This document shows positions 8,814 through 18,214 of a stretch of 64,000 bases of DNA, piece after piece. The DNA lies in contig NZ_PVWK01000009.1 of the NCBI RefSeq assembly GCF_003003795.1, positions 1 to 64,000 of the forward strand, in the 5' to 3' direction. This stretch comes from Stenomitos frigidus ULC18 (lineage in GTDB: Bacteria > Cyanobacteriota > Cyanobacteriia > Leptolyngbyales > Leptolyngbyaceae). How positions within the stretch are numbered: the first letter of the stretch is position 1; every line of letters starts with the position of its first letter. Both the position numbers and the translations under genes were made by a program. The notes below the pieces were generated by a model, which searched no databases, was not told where the DNA came from, and saw nothing but the letters and a program-made list of their open reading frames with translations.

Positions 8814-9353
8814 CTACTGAGCGACAAAACTCAGATATTTCTGGAACAGTTCAATGTTCGTGAGTAGGGCGTAAGCAAAAACAGCGCCCCCAACGCCACC
8901 CAGAAAGAAGCCAGTGGAATATTCGTTCCACCCTTCAGCATTATTTAAAGCTTTTGGTGGACTGGGTACCGTGACCGTAGCGATCGGTCCGGGAGGATTA
9001 CTAGCGGCGTATAGCGACAGGCTTAGTGTCGCAATCAAAACGGTACCAATAGCACCTAGTAGCCCTGTGATTGATCCAACTTCAGTATCACGTAGTGGAT
9101 TAAACGTAATAAAGGGACCCAGCAGCCAGTAGCCATGCGCTAAGCCTACTTCAATGCCTCGCCGTAAAGGAGACAAGCCTTGACGATAGGCAGGCAAGTT
9201 ATTGATCAAAGCACGCGAAAAACCAGATGCATTGATGGGAGTCTCAAGGTTGCCAATTTGAGGATCGTTCCAAGCAGCATGGACAACCTCGCGATTTCTA
9301 GGGTCATTTGGGTTTGTGTTAGACCGTTCAATCCGATCGACTAGATTAGCCAT
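8814..9353 (-). CDS. psaL: Photosystem I reaction centre subunit XI (PsaL)
   Basis: PsaL mediates PSI oligomer formation in the thylakoid membrane. Seen: NDPRNREVV, GNLETPINASGF, INNLPAYRQGLSPLRRGIEVGLAHGYW, and the lumenal SNPPGP..VTVPSPP..AEGW loop found in filamentous-type PsaL, plus three membrane segments. I place the start at the ATG 9353, which gives 179 residues and has an AGGA box upstream. The frame stays open to an ATG at 9461, but those 36 extra residues have no PsaL counterpart. A hairpin terminator lies downstream. Confidence 0.93.
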   Translation of the reverse strand: MANLVDRIERSNTNPNDPRNREVVHAAWNDPQIGNLETPINASGFSRALINNLPAYRQGLSPLRRGIEVGLAHGYWLLGPFITFNPLRDTEVGSITGLLGAIGTVLIATLSLSLYAASNPPGPIATVTVPSPPKALNNAEGWNEYSTGFFLGGVGGAVFAYALLTNIELFQKYLSFVAQ

Positions 9354-9496
9354 ATTCCGTAATTCCTGATTGTTTTTTGGCAACGTGGCAACCATCCTAA
9401 AAGCATTGCGCTCGTAAGTCGTCTTTCTCCAGCGATAGAGTGAGTCGATCGAGCCTGGCATCTAAAACACTTTGTCGAACGTAGAAAAGGGATTGA

Positions 9497-10927
9497 TCAA
9501 CTCTGCACCAACTGCTCGATCGCCTCTATTTCTGTTGGCAGTGCCGCAGTCAGTACCTCTGCCCCAGTTTCTGTCACCAGCACATCATCTTCAATGCGAA
9601 TGCCGCGCACATCAGCAAACTGAGCGAGCCGATCCCAGTCCACGATATCGTGATACTTCGCTCGCCTTTCTGGGTCTTGCAGAATCGCAGGTACTTGGTA
9701 AAAGCCCGGTTCGATCGTAACGACCATGCCTGCTTGTAACGGACGATCGAGCCGCAGGTAATTCAAGCCAAAGCGATCGCTCCTCGTACGTCCTGTCTCA
9801 TAACCTGCCAAATCGCCTAAATCTTCCATGTCATGTACATCCAGACCCAAGATGTGTCCAACACCATGCGGAAAAAACAGCGCATGGACATCTCGATCCA
9901 CCAGATCTTCGACCTGCCCACGCAGAATGCCCAAGTCAACTAATCCGGCTGCGATCGTTCGTGCTGCCAGAAGATGCAAGTCTCGATACTCTACACCAGG
10001 ACGAATGGCTGCAATGCAGGCATCATGGGCTGCCAGCACCACATCATAGAGCGATCGTTGCGTCGAAGAAAACTTGCCCGAAACGGCCCAAGTACGTGTA
10101 ATATCCGATGCCCAGCCTGAAGCCGTTTCCGCACCCACGTCCGCCAGCAGCAGATCTCCTGAACCGATCGCATGGTGATATTGGTCGTTATGCAGCACTT
10201 CTCCATGCACTGTGACAATGCTGCTGTAAGCACAAGTCATCCCATTCGCGATGATGACACGTTCCATTGCGGCTCGGATCTCTGCTTCCACGCTCGCACA
10301 ACGCGTCGCTGCCATCCCGGCCTTGTGAGCAGCAATACTGACCATTGCCGCTTTTCGCAGTTCAGTCAAAGCAAATTCATCATGGATCATACGTAAGGAG
10401 ACGATCGCTCGTGCCAACTCTAAGTCAATACCTTCGATCCTGCCTGCATCACGAAAAACGTTGCGCTGACACATGATGTATTGATTGGCATGAGTTTTAC
10501 CATCCTGCACACCGATCGTTGCCGCACCGTTCGTCCACGTTGAAGGTGTTACCAACCACTCCTCACCCCTTTCATTCTTTTCTGGCTTTAATTCTGAGAG
10601 TGGATACGCTTCGGTTGCACCGATCGCCGCTGCAATGTCGTCTCGCTTCGGGGTTTCTCCATGCCATAGCGCACTTGCCGGACTCGCTTCATCGATAAAC
10701 AGAGTCAGCCTGCCACCCTCTAATCGAATCACAGCGTTTTCCAGTGGCAGTCCCGCAAAGTAGAGAAAGTGACTGCTAGCGCGAAACGGAAACGTATTTG
10801 CCCGAAAGTTTCGCGGACTGCTTTGTCCCGACCATAGCAGCACAGGAAAGTCCACCAACGTTGCCAGTTTAAGTCGTCGAGCCTTTAAAGCATCAATGAG
10901 AGAGGTGTTACGATCGAGCGTTTGCAT
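9497..10927 (-). CDS. Xaa-Pro aminopeptidase (aminopeptidase P, M24B family)
   Basis: A 476-residue dimetal peptidase that removes an N-terminal residue preceding proline. Residues 1-150 form the AMP_N domain (NTFPFRASSHFLYFAGL, TLFIDEASP). The catalytic pita-bread domain shows the metal ligands: DVGAE..WASDITRTW, HGVGHILGLDVHD, IEPGFY and RIEDDVLVT. All five metal-binding positions are present. It is transcribed toward psaL with a 143-base gap to the psaL start. Equivalent to pepP, though the number of paralogues in the genome is unknown. Confidence 0.9.
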   Translation of the reverse strand: MQTLDRNTSLIDALKARRLKLATLVDFPVLLWSGQSSPRNFRANTFPFRASSHFLYFAGLPLENAVIRLEGGRLTLFIDEASPASALWHGETPKRDDIAAAIGATEAYPLSELKPEKNERGEEWLVTPSTWTNGAATIGVQDGKTHANQYIMCQRNVFRDAGRIEGIDLELARAIVSLRMIHDEFALTELRKAAMVSIAAHKAGMAATRCASVEAEIRAAMERVIIANGMTCAYSSIVTVHGEVLHNDQYHHAIGSGDLLLADVGAETASGWASDITRTWAVSGKFSSTQRSLYDVVLAAHDACIAAIRPGVEYRDLHLLAARTIAAGLVDLGILRGQVEDLVDRDVHALFFPHGVGHILGLDVHDMEDLGDLAGYETGRTRSDRFGLNYLRLDRPLQAGMVVTIEPGFYQVPAILQDPERRAKYHDIVDWDRLAQFADVRGIRIEDDVLVTETGAEVLTAALPTEIEAIEQLVQS

Positions 10928-10998
10928 ACACAGAAATCAGCTAAAAAATTTGAAGCTTGTCACACCCCGTTGGTCTAGCTATTAGCTATGAGTATAAA

Positions 10999-11022
10999 GC
11001 TGACCGCTGACCGCTAAACGCT
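10999..11022. repeat. Short copy of the TGACCGC heptamer repeat
   Basis: GCTGACCGCTGACCGCTAAA is a short degenerate relative of the tandem heptamers at 879-984. It lies between two genes. Confidence 0.6.
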
Positions 11023-11036
11023 ATCCTTCAATCGTG

Positions 11037-11651
11037 TCATCTTCTCACCGTTGCCCGCTTCGGCTTCGCAGCTCTAGATTCCACTGTAAACTCAGGAATC
11101 TCGTGCAACTCAGCTGCACTCAAGCTGTATTGCTCACAAACCAGACTCAGCCGTGCACCGCCCACCCGAACGGGATTCACGGAATGGGTCAGATTGCCTT
11201 GAAAGTGCAGCAGTGTATTAATTCTCGGCTTAATTTGCCCCACCTGTTGCCGATGGTTCCGCAGCACCAGTTCACCACCTTGCAAGTCGGGCGGCACTTG
11301 CACATAAAGGACACTGACGATCGCAGGTGGCTCCACCGTCTTGCAATACGATCGCAGCGATCGATCAATATGGGGATCGACTCGCGATCCTTCCTTTAGC
11401 AAAAGCGGATTCAGGTAAAACGCATTGCAGTGTGGTTGCAGTGCGTGATCGAGATAGGACTCAAAAAAGGGAAACTGCTGCGCGACCGTTTTTAAGGCAG
11501 AACGCTGAAACACTACAGAGAACCCGTTGGTGCCAACAAAGTCACGGTTCAGATTATTCACCGCAAAATATGGGCACGACAGGATTTCTCCGCGCAACGT
11601 TTGCAGATAGGCGATCGCAAACGCATCAGGTTGTTGACGGTAGTAGCTCAA
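11037..11651 (-). CDS. 2-oxoglutarate/Fe(II)-dependent oxygenase family protein
   Basis: A 204-residue double-stranded beta-helix oxygenase. The facial triad is visible as DPHIDRSL (HxD) and NLTHSVNPV (distal His), and the 2-oxoglutarate-binding Arg follows in GARLSLVCEQY. The segment GGELVLRNHRQQ is typical of prolyl-4-hydroxylase-like members. The start is a TTG at 11651, with no strong Shine-Dalgarno. The substrate is unknown and the neighbours give no clue. Confidence 0.75.
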   Translation of the reverse strand: MSYYRQQPDAFAIAYLQTLRGEILSCPYFAVNNLNRDFVGTNGFSVVFQRSALKTVAQQFPFFESYLDHALQPHCNAFYLNPLLLKEGSRVDPHIDRSLRSYCKTVEPPAIVSVLYVQVPPDLQGGELVLRNHRQQVGQIKPRINTLLHFQGNLTHSVNPVRVGGARLSLVCEQYSLSAAELHEIPEFTVESRAAKPKRATVRR

Positions 11652-11699
11652 AGATAGGGGTTCGCTTGGTGCAAATTACAGATTCTTCATCCTAACTCG

Positions 11700-11957
11700 A
11701 TGCCGCAGAATTCAGGAGGCAGAGAGAGCAGGGCAAGAAAAGAGAGTAGGGGCGTCAGAGGCAAGGTAAAGGGTGAACTCAAAATTCAAAACTCAGAACT
11801 TCCTGACTCCTCTCTTCCAACTCAAAACTCTCTAGCTTGTCGGCGCGTAAAGCCTTCGGCATACAAGAAACACAAAGTGGCTCCTTCGGAGCTAGCGCTA
11901 CTCAAAACTCTCTAGCGTAGCGGCGCAAAGCGCTACTCAAAACTCAAAACTTATCCC
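11700..11957. repeat. Degenerate dispersed-repeat region (TCAAAACTC / TAGCGGCGCAAAGC units)
   Basis: No gene is evident. The stretch is made of repeated scraps such as CTCAAAACTCTCTAGCGTAG, AACTCAAAACTC and CTTCGGAGCTAGCGCTACTC. The same vocabulary appears at about 815-870 (GAGTCGCGCTTTGCGCCGC, CTAGAGAGTTTTGAATTTTG). This is a common intergenic filler in filamentous cyanobacterial genomes. Confidence 0.6.
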
Positions 11958-12578
11958 TTATCCCTCATCCTTCACCAGCACGCCATTCAAGAAGATATCT
12001 GCCAAGCCCTCTGCCATTTCTTGCATCTCCGCAGGTGAGGAGCTTTCGCCCATAATCGTATCCTGGCTAAACCCAGCCACCGCAAACATGCCCAAAAACA
12101 CCCGCGCCACAATTTTCGGATTCATGCGACGGTAGATGCCTTGATCCATTGCCGATTGAAAGAAGACTTCTGCCACATCCGTCATCTTGTTAATGACTTC
12201 GATCTGGATACGATCGCGCAACTCTGGGTGAAACTGCGCCTCCATGAAGCAAACCTTCAGCATGTCTGCATTCTTATGCAGGTTGAGCATGCGCCGTCGC
12301 ATCACCTGGGCAACAGCTTTATAGCTGCCCATTTCGCTTAATTCCGTGAGCAAATCAGTCAAAATTTCGACCCAGCCCTGAGTCGCCACTTCGATCAAAA
12401 TCGCCTTTTTGTTCGGAAAGTGGCGAAACAACGTCCCTTCTGCCACACCAGAAGACTCAGCCAGATCACGCGTGGTCGTACCGTCGTATCCCAGTTTCGC
12501 GAACAACCGTAGCGCTGACTTTAAGATGCGATCGCGCGTTTCGGTTTCAGGTGACGGCGGACGATGGGAAAGACGCAT
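11958..12578 (-). CDS. TetR/AcrR family transcriptional regulator
   Basis: A 206-residue regulator. The N-terminal helix-turn-helix spans about residues 14-60 (TRDRILKSALRLFAKLGYDG, TTRDLAESSGVAEGTLFRHF, PNKKAIL). The all-helical ligand-binding domain follows. No exporter or enzyme gene is divergent to it: 385 bases of apparently non-coding DNA separate it from the next gene. The ligand is unknown. Confidence 0.9.
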   Translation of the reverse strand: MRLSHRPPSPETETRDRILKSALRLFAKLGYDGTTTRDLAESSGVAEGTLFRHFPNKKAILIEVATQGWVEILTDLLTELSEMGSYKAVAQVMRRRMLNLHKNADMLKVCFMEAQFHPELRDRIQIEVINKMTDVAEVFFQSAMDQGIYRRMNPKIVARVFLGMFAVAGFSQDTIMGESSSPAEMQEMAEGLADIFLNGVLVKDEG

Positions 12579-12963
12579 AGCATTCTGTATGAGCGGTTTC
12601 GGTCAAGTCTGTAGCGCTATTCTCCAATGCGTTTTTCTAAAACGGCAGAAGTGTCACAGAACATTACAAATTTGGTATTGCACGCGAGGCAAGGTGCTGC
12701 ATTTTCACGCCTGATCCCACCCCTTGCAGATCACTGGGTGAAGTTGCTGACACCCAAAAAGAAGGCGGCAAAACTTCAGTAATCCTGACTATTAAGATTT
12801 CTTGAGACACGGGCAGTATAGGTCTATCAAGGTTAAAGCGCGATCAGGACACAACAAACCCTCCTCTCTATCCCATACTCCACAACTCTCCTGGATGAGG
12901 AAACTGCCCACAGTCGCTGATAGATGATCACTAGACACTTCACTCTAAAACCGAGGGGAAGCA
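12579..12963. other. Intergenic region, no gene seen
   Basis: 385 bases between two divergent genes. I see no credible open frame, tandem repeat or strong hairpin. It should carry both promoters and possibly the TetR operator, which I could not identify. Confidence 0.5.
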
Positions 12964-13347
12964 ATGAACAGTATTCACTCCGCCGTTTCCACGTCAAGTC
13001 CTCAACAGCAGCTTTGGATTGCGCAAGAAACCACCATTGAGAGGACGGTTGATAGGGCAACGAAGCGGCACACCACCAGACGGCCACAGTTTGCGCCACT
13101 GCTCTCAATCCGCCAGTGGCTTGACAACATCGAAATCCGTGACGCAGAGACCGCCAACGTATTGTGCCAAGTCATTCCTGCTCGCTGCCCCTTTGAACGC
13201 ACGATTAGCCTGTTCGATCGCCCTCTTTTCTCAATTCCGCCTCTTTGTAAGCTCAACCCTTTCTATGAACAGGTTGTGGGACTACGCTTTCGGGCACTCT
13301 GCTATCTAGCAGACGAATGTGGTCAAGATATTAGCCACTATTGTTAA
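12964..13347 (+). CDS. Mo-dependent nitrogenase C-terminal domain-type protein
   Basis: A 127-residue protein whose second half (VLCQVIPARCPFERTI, IPPLCKLNPFYEQVVGLRFRAL, CYLADEC) matches the Mo-nitro_C family (PF06967). The family was named from a similarity to the end of nitrogenase subunits but occurs mostly as small soluble cyanobacterial proteins of unknown role. Four Cys are conserved-looking. The first 50 residues are basic and unremarkable. A GAGGGGA purine box precedes the ATG. No nif genes are nearby, so nitrogen fixation cannot be inferred. Confidence 0.8.
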   Translation: MNSIHSAVSTSSPQQQLWIAQETTIERTVDRATKRHTTRRPQFAPLLSIRQWLDNIEIRDAETANVLCQVIPARCPFERTISLFDRPLFSIPPLCKLNPFYEQVVGLRFRALCYLADECGQDISHYC

Positions 13348-13560
13348 GGCAAACAACGGCCGACGATGGCACCGACTTGGAACTTACGTAACAATTAGGC
13401 AGAATATTCAGCGAACTGAGTAGAATAGCAAGTATTAGCTCGTATCTGACTTACAGTTGATCATCTATATCATTTGTTCTCTGACGATTGACGACACGCC
13501 ATCCAGTCCACGTTTGAAGACTGATTTCCAGTTGTCAACCCTTATTTTGCCAACCATCAA

Positions 13561-14103
13561 ATGCCTGTGATTGAAAGAATTGAGAGAAGACCAAACCGCG
13601 ATCTACCAGCAATTAACGAACGGATTCGTTTCCCAAAAATCCGAGTGATCGATTCAGATGGCGCACAGCTGGGGATTATGGTTCCCCGTGATGCCATGCA
13701 AATCGCTGAAGAAAAGGACTTGGATTTAGTTCTGGTCAGCGATAAGGCAGATCCGCCTGTCTGCAGGATCATGGACTATGGCAAGTTTAAGTTCGAGCAG
13801 GAGAAAAAGGCTCGCGAAGCGAAGAAGAAGCAGCACACCGTTGACGTTAAGGAAGTCAAGATGCGCTACAAGATTGAGGAGCACGACTACAACGTGCGCA
13901 TCAGTCAAGCTAAGCGGTTTTTGAAAGACGGGGACAAGGTGAAGGCAACCATTATGTTCCGGGGACGAGAGATTCAGCACAGCGATATTGCTGAAGATCT
14001 GCTGAAGCGCATGGCAGGTGACTTGCAAGAACTGGCAGAAGTGCAGCAAGCGCCGAAGCGAGAGGGTCGTAATATGATGATGCTCCTGGCTCCTAAAAAA
14101 TAG
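13561..14103 (+). CDS. infC: Translation initiation factor IF-3
   Basis: A 180-residue factor that binds the 30S subunit and secures start-codon fidelity. The N-domain shows [13 protein letters not shown] and [20 protein letters not shown], the linker is Lys-rich ([13 protein letters not shown]), and the C-domain shows [16 protein letters not shown] and FRGREIQH. It starts with ATG, unlike the AUU of E. coli infC. It stands alone with its own terminator and is not followed by rpmI-rplT in this window. Confidence 0.97.
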   Translation: MPVIERIERRPNRDLPAINERIRFPKIRVIDSDGAQLGIMVPRDAMQIAEEKDLDLVLVSDKADPPVCRIMDYGKFKFEQEKKAREAKKKQHTVDVKEVKMRYKIEEHDYNVRISQAKRFLKDGDKVKATIMFRGREIQHSDIAEDLLKRMAGDLQELAEVQQAPKREGRNMMMLLAPKK

Positions 14104-14150
14104 GCTCCTAAGTAAGTGTGGACAGCTTTGATTGAGTCTGCTGTTCATGT

Positions 14151-14184
14151 AAAGACACTCCGGTCACGTCTGGAGTGTCTTTTT
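14151..14184 (+). terminator. Rho-independent terminator of infC
   Basis: AAAGACACTCC and GGAGTGTCTTT form a perfect 11-bp stem with a 10-base loop and a T-run, 47 bases after the infC stop. Confidence 0.9.
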
Positions 14185-14383
14185 AATGTTGATCACTGGT
14201 TTCTGGCAAGGAATTTTTTGCGCTAAACGACGGATGGCTATCTACAATGAAGGCCATTCGGGGCAACCTCTAATGAAGTGTGAGCAACAAGGATGATGCG
14301 ATCGTCAGTGGTCTACAGGCAAATGTTGGTTAGGGTGAAGCCGATCTGAGGGGTCAGCGACGAATACAGGATACAAGCGCAGC

Positions 14384-17300
14384 ATGGAACTCAAGAGCCA
14401 GTGGTTAATCGATGATGGTGTGAAGCAGAAATTCCTGCGGTGGGTCAATCTCCGCCCAGAGGAAAGTGAGCGCACTTTTTTGATGTTTGCGTTCTACACC
14501 ATCACATCGATCGGGCTCGTATGGTTCGAGGCCAGTACCGTTGCACTGTTTCTGCAAGAGTACAAGGCGGAAGAGGGCTTACCGTGGATTTATATTGCTA
14601 GCGCCGGTATTGGTTCGGGCTTAGGTTTCGTCTACTCGCAACTGCAAAAAGTGCTGCCACTTCGACGAGTGCTGGTGCTAACGGCTTTGCTAATGGCTGT
14701 GCCGCTGCTATTTTTTTGGTTTGGGTTAGATAACCAATCACCGCTGTGGGGCGGCACCGTTGTTGCCATCACCATCTTCCTGATGCGACTCTGGTTGGAG
14801 GCAATTTATGTTCTCAACGACCTCAATACCTCCATTACCGCGAATCAACTCTTTAATATTCGAGAGATCAAGCGCACGTATCCGCTGATTAGCAGCGGCA
14901 TTCTCGTCGCCGATGTAATCAGTGGTTTTTCCTTGACGCTATTGATTGCCTGGGTCGGGCTGAAAAACGTTGTTGCGATGGCCTGCCTGATGATGGTCAT
15001 CGGAGCGGGCATTCTCTTTTATTTAAGTCAGTCCTATCAGCAGGCGTTTCCCGATTCGTTGCGCCGCTCCTCTGAGGATCGTCTGAGTGAATTTGCCAGT
15101 CGCCGCTTACAGGGGCCGCTTCGTCGCTATGTCGTCCTGCTGTTTACGTTTTTTATTCTGGCGCAGGTGCTGCTGCTGCTAGTCGATTTCCAGTTTCTAC
15201 GCCAACTGCAGCTGCATGGCAATGAAGGTATGATCACGCAGCTATTGGGGCAGCAAAACTCCGACGCCGCGATCGCCAGTTTCCTGGGCTGGTTCAGCGC
15301 TGTTTTGGGCATTTGCGAACTGGCGATGCAGTGGTTGGCATCTAGTCGTGTCATTGAACGCATTGGTGTCTTCGCAACCGCAATGCTGCTGCCCGGCATG
15401 ATTGGCATCCTGGGGGCAGTGGCCATGGCGATCGCGCCAACCGGATGGATATTGGGGCTGTTCGTCAACATTGTGGCGCTCAAGTTTCTTGACGAATTGT
15501 TACACTACACGCTGTTTGCCAGTCTGGGGCCAGTTCTATTTCAGCCCGTTCCAGACAGCATTCGCAGTGGTATTCAGTCAGTTGTCCGTGGCATTGCCGA
15601 ACCGTTGTCTACAGGTGTGACAGGGCTCGCCTTACTGGTGCTGGTTTGGTTTAGCCGCAATACAAGTTTTGGTGACGTTGGACTGAACTGGCTGCTGCCT
15701 GCGATCGTCTGCCTGTCTGTAATTTGGGTATTGACAATCTGGTTGTTACGCAGCAAGTATGTTGGTCTTCTGGTTATGAGTGCCGAACGGGGGCAGCTTA
15801 GTGGCGATGTCGATCTGCGTGAGCTGAAGCGAGCAGTCGTAGAAGCACTCGATCAACCAGGAACAGACCTTCATAAAGGTTCCTGCATCGAGTTGTTAAG
15901 CCAGCTTGATCACAAAAATGTGGGTGAGGTGCTGGCACCACTGCTGACCAAGTTATCGCCTGGCCTACAGCGTAAAAGCTTAGAGGCCATGCTGGCTTAC
16001 CCCAATCCGGCCTATTTGGGGCAGGTAAGAGCCTTAATTGATCAATCACCAGCGCCAGAAGTGTTGGCTGTGGCGTTGCGCTACGTCTGGATTACTGAAG
16101 ATGAACCTGATATTCGTCAGCTACGGCCCTACCTGCGACCAGAAGTCGATTCGGTGGTACGAGGCACCGCAGCGTCGCTAATGATGCGACGGGGGAGCCC
16201 CACTCAAAAAGCGGAAGCAACCAACACACTTCGATTTATGCTGACGCACAAGCAGGAAAGAGAGCGGGTCATGGGGTGTCGCGCTTTGGGCGAAGCTGTT
16301 TACCTGCAGGCGTTACGGCTTTACATTCCCGATCTGCTGCAAGATGAATCGTTGCGTGTACGCTGCGCCTTACTGGAGGCGATCGCCTCGACTCATCTCG
16401 AAGAATTTTACCCTTCACTGCTGCGTGGGCTTTACTACAAATCCACGCGTGAAGCGGCCATGCAAGCGCTAGTACGACTAGAAAACGATGCGATTCCGAT
16501 GCTGGTCGAACTAGCGGAAGATGGCCATAAGCCAGATCTTGTAAGGCTCCATGCTTGGCGGGCGATCGGGCAAATTGGCACAAATGAAGCCCTGGACGCG
16601 CTGATTTCACACCTGATGACCGCTTGGGGAATCGATCGCCGTAGCATTTTGCGGATCTTACTAGAAATGCCGCGTGACCTTGGCATCGACAGTGTGGCCG
16701 ATCGCTTGGGTAGAAGTGGCATTGAACGACTGATCGATCAAGAATTGATGTTTGTGGGGCAGCTCTATGCAGCACTGCTCGATTTCACACCGGCTCAGAC
16801 CTGGGGACGGGAGGCCGATCTTTTGCGACGTGCCTTACGCGACTTACAGCTGGATGCCGAAGAGCGACTGTTTATGTTGATGAAATTTTTATACCCGATC
16901 AGTTCTATCAAAGCGGCTGCGTTTAACCTACAGTCACACTCACGCAGCAATATGGCGCGCGGGCTCGAAATTCTGGACAACACGCTGGATATTCCCAGTA
17001 AGCGTGCCTTGTTGAGTTTGCTCGATCGCAACTCTGATTTGGAAAAACTGCAAAGCCTCTCAGAGCTGATGAGCTACGAATCGATGACACCCAGCGATCG
17101 TCTGCGTCACCTACTCGATTTGCGCCACTTTTTGTCTGACTGGTCGCTAGCCTGTTGTTTCCATTTAGCACGACAGGCCCGCTGGAGCTTGACACCTGAC
17201 CAAACGATCGCCTGCCTGCGTCATCCTCGAGGGTTCGTGCGTGAGTCGGTATTAGCGTATCTCAAAATGGCTTCGCCTCGTGCTTTGATGAAGCTATTGC

Positions 17301-17458
17301 CGATGCTAACCCACGATCCTGATCCACTGGTCGCTGATCAGGTTCAGACGATTATGCGAGAATTTGCATCAGTTTCAGCAAAAACAGGCAACCAAACAGC
17401 AAAACGAGGCAATAATGTGATTGATTTCCCAAATCGCACGGGATTTGAGACGATTTAG
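14384..17458 (+). CDS. Large membrane protein: NTT/MFS-like transporter domain fused to HEAT repeats
   Basis: A 1024-residue protein. Residues 1-450 hold about ten to twelve hydrophobic segments, and the opening (LRPEESERTFLMFAFYTITS) resembles the ATP/ADP-translocase-like part of the MFS superfamily. Residues 480-1000 are soluble and alpha-helical, with repeated HEAT-like units such as LLQDESLRVRCALLEAIAST and LVRLHAWRAIGQIGTNEALDAL. Similar bacterial proteins combine transporter, HEAT and a C-terminal cyclic-nucleotide domain; here that domain is encoded separately by the next gene, 196 bases downstream. I cannot name a substrate. A true nucleotide carrier would be surprising in a free-living phototroph. 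Confidence 0.75.
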   Translation: MELKSQWLIDDGVKQKFLRWVNLRPEESERTFLMFAFYTITSIGLVWFEASTVALFLQEYKAEEGLPWIYIASAGIGSGLGFVYSQLQKVLPLRRVLVLTALLMAVPLLFFWFGLDNQSPLWGGTVVAITIFLMRLWLEAIYVLNDLNTSITANQLFNIREIKRTYPLISSGILVADVISGFSLTLLIAWVGLKNVVAMACLMMVIGAGILFYLSQSYQQAFPDSLRRSSEDRLSEFASRRLQGPLRRYVVLLFTFFILAQVLLLLVDFQFLRQLQLHGNEGMITQLLGQQNSDAAIASFLGWFSAVLGICELAMQWLASSRVIERIGVFATAMLLPGMIGILGAVAMAIAPTGWILGLFVNIVALKFLDELLHYTLFASLGPVLFQPVPDSIRSGIQSVVRGIAEPLSTGVTGLALLVLVWFSRNTSFGDVGLNWLLPAIVCLSVIWVLTIWLLRSKYVGLLVMSAERGQLSGDVDLRELKRAVVEALDQPGTDLHKGSCIELLSQLDHKNVGEVLAPLLTKLSPGLQRKSLEAMLAYPNPAYLGQVRALIDQSPAPEVLAVALRYVWITEDEPDIRQLRPYLRPEVDSVVRGTAASLMMRRGSPTQKAEATNTLRFMLTHKQERERVMGCRALGEAVYLQALRLYIPDLLQDESLRVRCALLEAIASTHLEEFYPSLLRGLYYKSTREAAMQALVRLENDAIPMLVELAEDGHKPDLVRLHAWRAIGQIGTNEALDALISHLMTAWGIDRRSILRILLEMPRDLGIDSVADRLGRSGIERLIDQELMFVGQLYAALLDFTPAQTWGREADLLRRALRDLQLDAEERLFMLMKFLYPISSIKAAAFNLQSHSRSNMARGLEILDNTLDIPSKRALLSLLDRNSDLEKLQSLSELMSYESMTPSDRLRHLLDLRHFLSDWSLACCFHLARQARWSLTPDQTIACLRHPRGFVRESVLAYLKMASPRALMKLLPMLTHDPDPLVADQVQTIMREFASVSAKTGNQTAKRGNNVIDFPNRTGFETI

Positions 17459-17654
17459 TAGGGTTTATATCAGCAGCGTGGGCATTCTAGAGAAAGCCTT
17501 GTCTCAGCCATAGAAGTCGTGAAGTGATCAACAGACTATCGACTTCAGACAGGGGCTAATCGCTACTCCCGCCGATTAAACATTGTACTAGTCACCCATT
17601 TCCAGCCTAAAGTCCATCGTCTCAGCTCCCATCCCCGCTGCACGCTATCGAGTT

Positions 17655-18143
17655 ATGTTAACCAGCGTCGATCGCCTTTTGTTTGTCCGACAGGTTCCCA
17701 TCTTTAAAGAGTTGCGGGACGATTTTCTTGTACGTCTGGCATCCATCATGGACGAGTTGTCGTTTCCCACTAGCCACACCATTTTTACCGAAGGGCAAGA
17801 AGGGCGATCGCTCTACGTTGTTGTTTCAGGCAGGGTAAGTGTTCACATCGGCAATCAAGAAATTGTGCAGCTTGAGCAAGGCACCTGTTTTGGTGAAATG
17901 TCTCTCTTCGATGCGGAACCGCGCTCTGCTTCTGTTACCACCCTGGCACCGTGCGAATGCTTAGTCTTGACGCAGCAGCAGCTTTACGAGGCGATCGACG
18001 AAACTCCTGGTATTGCCGTCAATATCATTCGGCTGCTCTCGCGTCGTATCCGCGAATTGAACCAGAAGATGGGTACGATGAGGACTCAACCAACTGTTCA
18101 GCCGCCGCCACCACCGGCGTATAGGGCTGCAAAACGGCGTTAA
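17655..18143 (+). CDS. Cyclic nucleotide-binding domain protein
   Basis: A 162-residue protein made of one cNMP-binding fold (residues about 10-130) and a Pro-rich basic tail (QPPPPPAYRAAKRR). The phosphate-binding cassette reads FGEMSLFDAEPRSASV, which keeps the Gly-Glu and Arg positions that bind cAMP. There is no helix-turn-helix, so it is not a CRP-type regulator. It most likely acts with the transporter-HEAT protein encoded immediately upstream on the same strand. Confidence 0.8.
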   Translation: MLTSVDRLLFVRQVPIFKELRDDFLVRLASIMDELSFPTSHTIFTEGQEGRSLYVVVSGRVSVHIGNQEIVQLEQGTCFGEMSLFDAEPRSASVTTLAPCECLVLTQQQLYEAIDETPGIAVNIIRLLSRRIRELNQKMGTMRTQPTVQPPPPPAYRAAKRR

Positions 18144-18214
18144 TTGCTTGTGGCAGAAACTGTTGCAGCATGGCTTGAAGCGTAATGGTTTGAGGCAAGC
18201 TAGCAATCATTCTA

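Noticed and set aside
9354..9461. Upstream extension of psaL as coding
   Set aside because: The 36 residues have no PsaL similarity and a better-placed start with an AGGA box exists at 9353.
14384..17458. Naming the large membrane protein an ATP/ADP translocase
   Set aside because: Only the fold-level resemblance is visible; the key substrate residues of true nucleotide carriers cannot be confirmed by eye.
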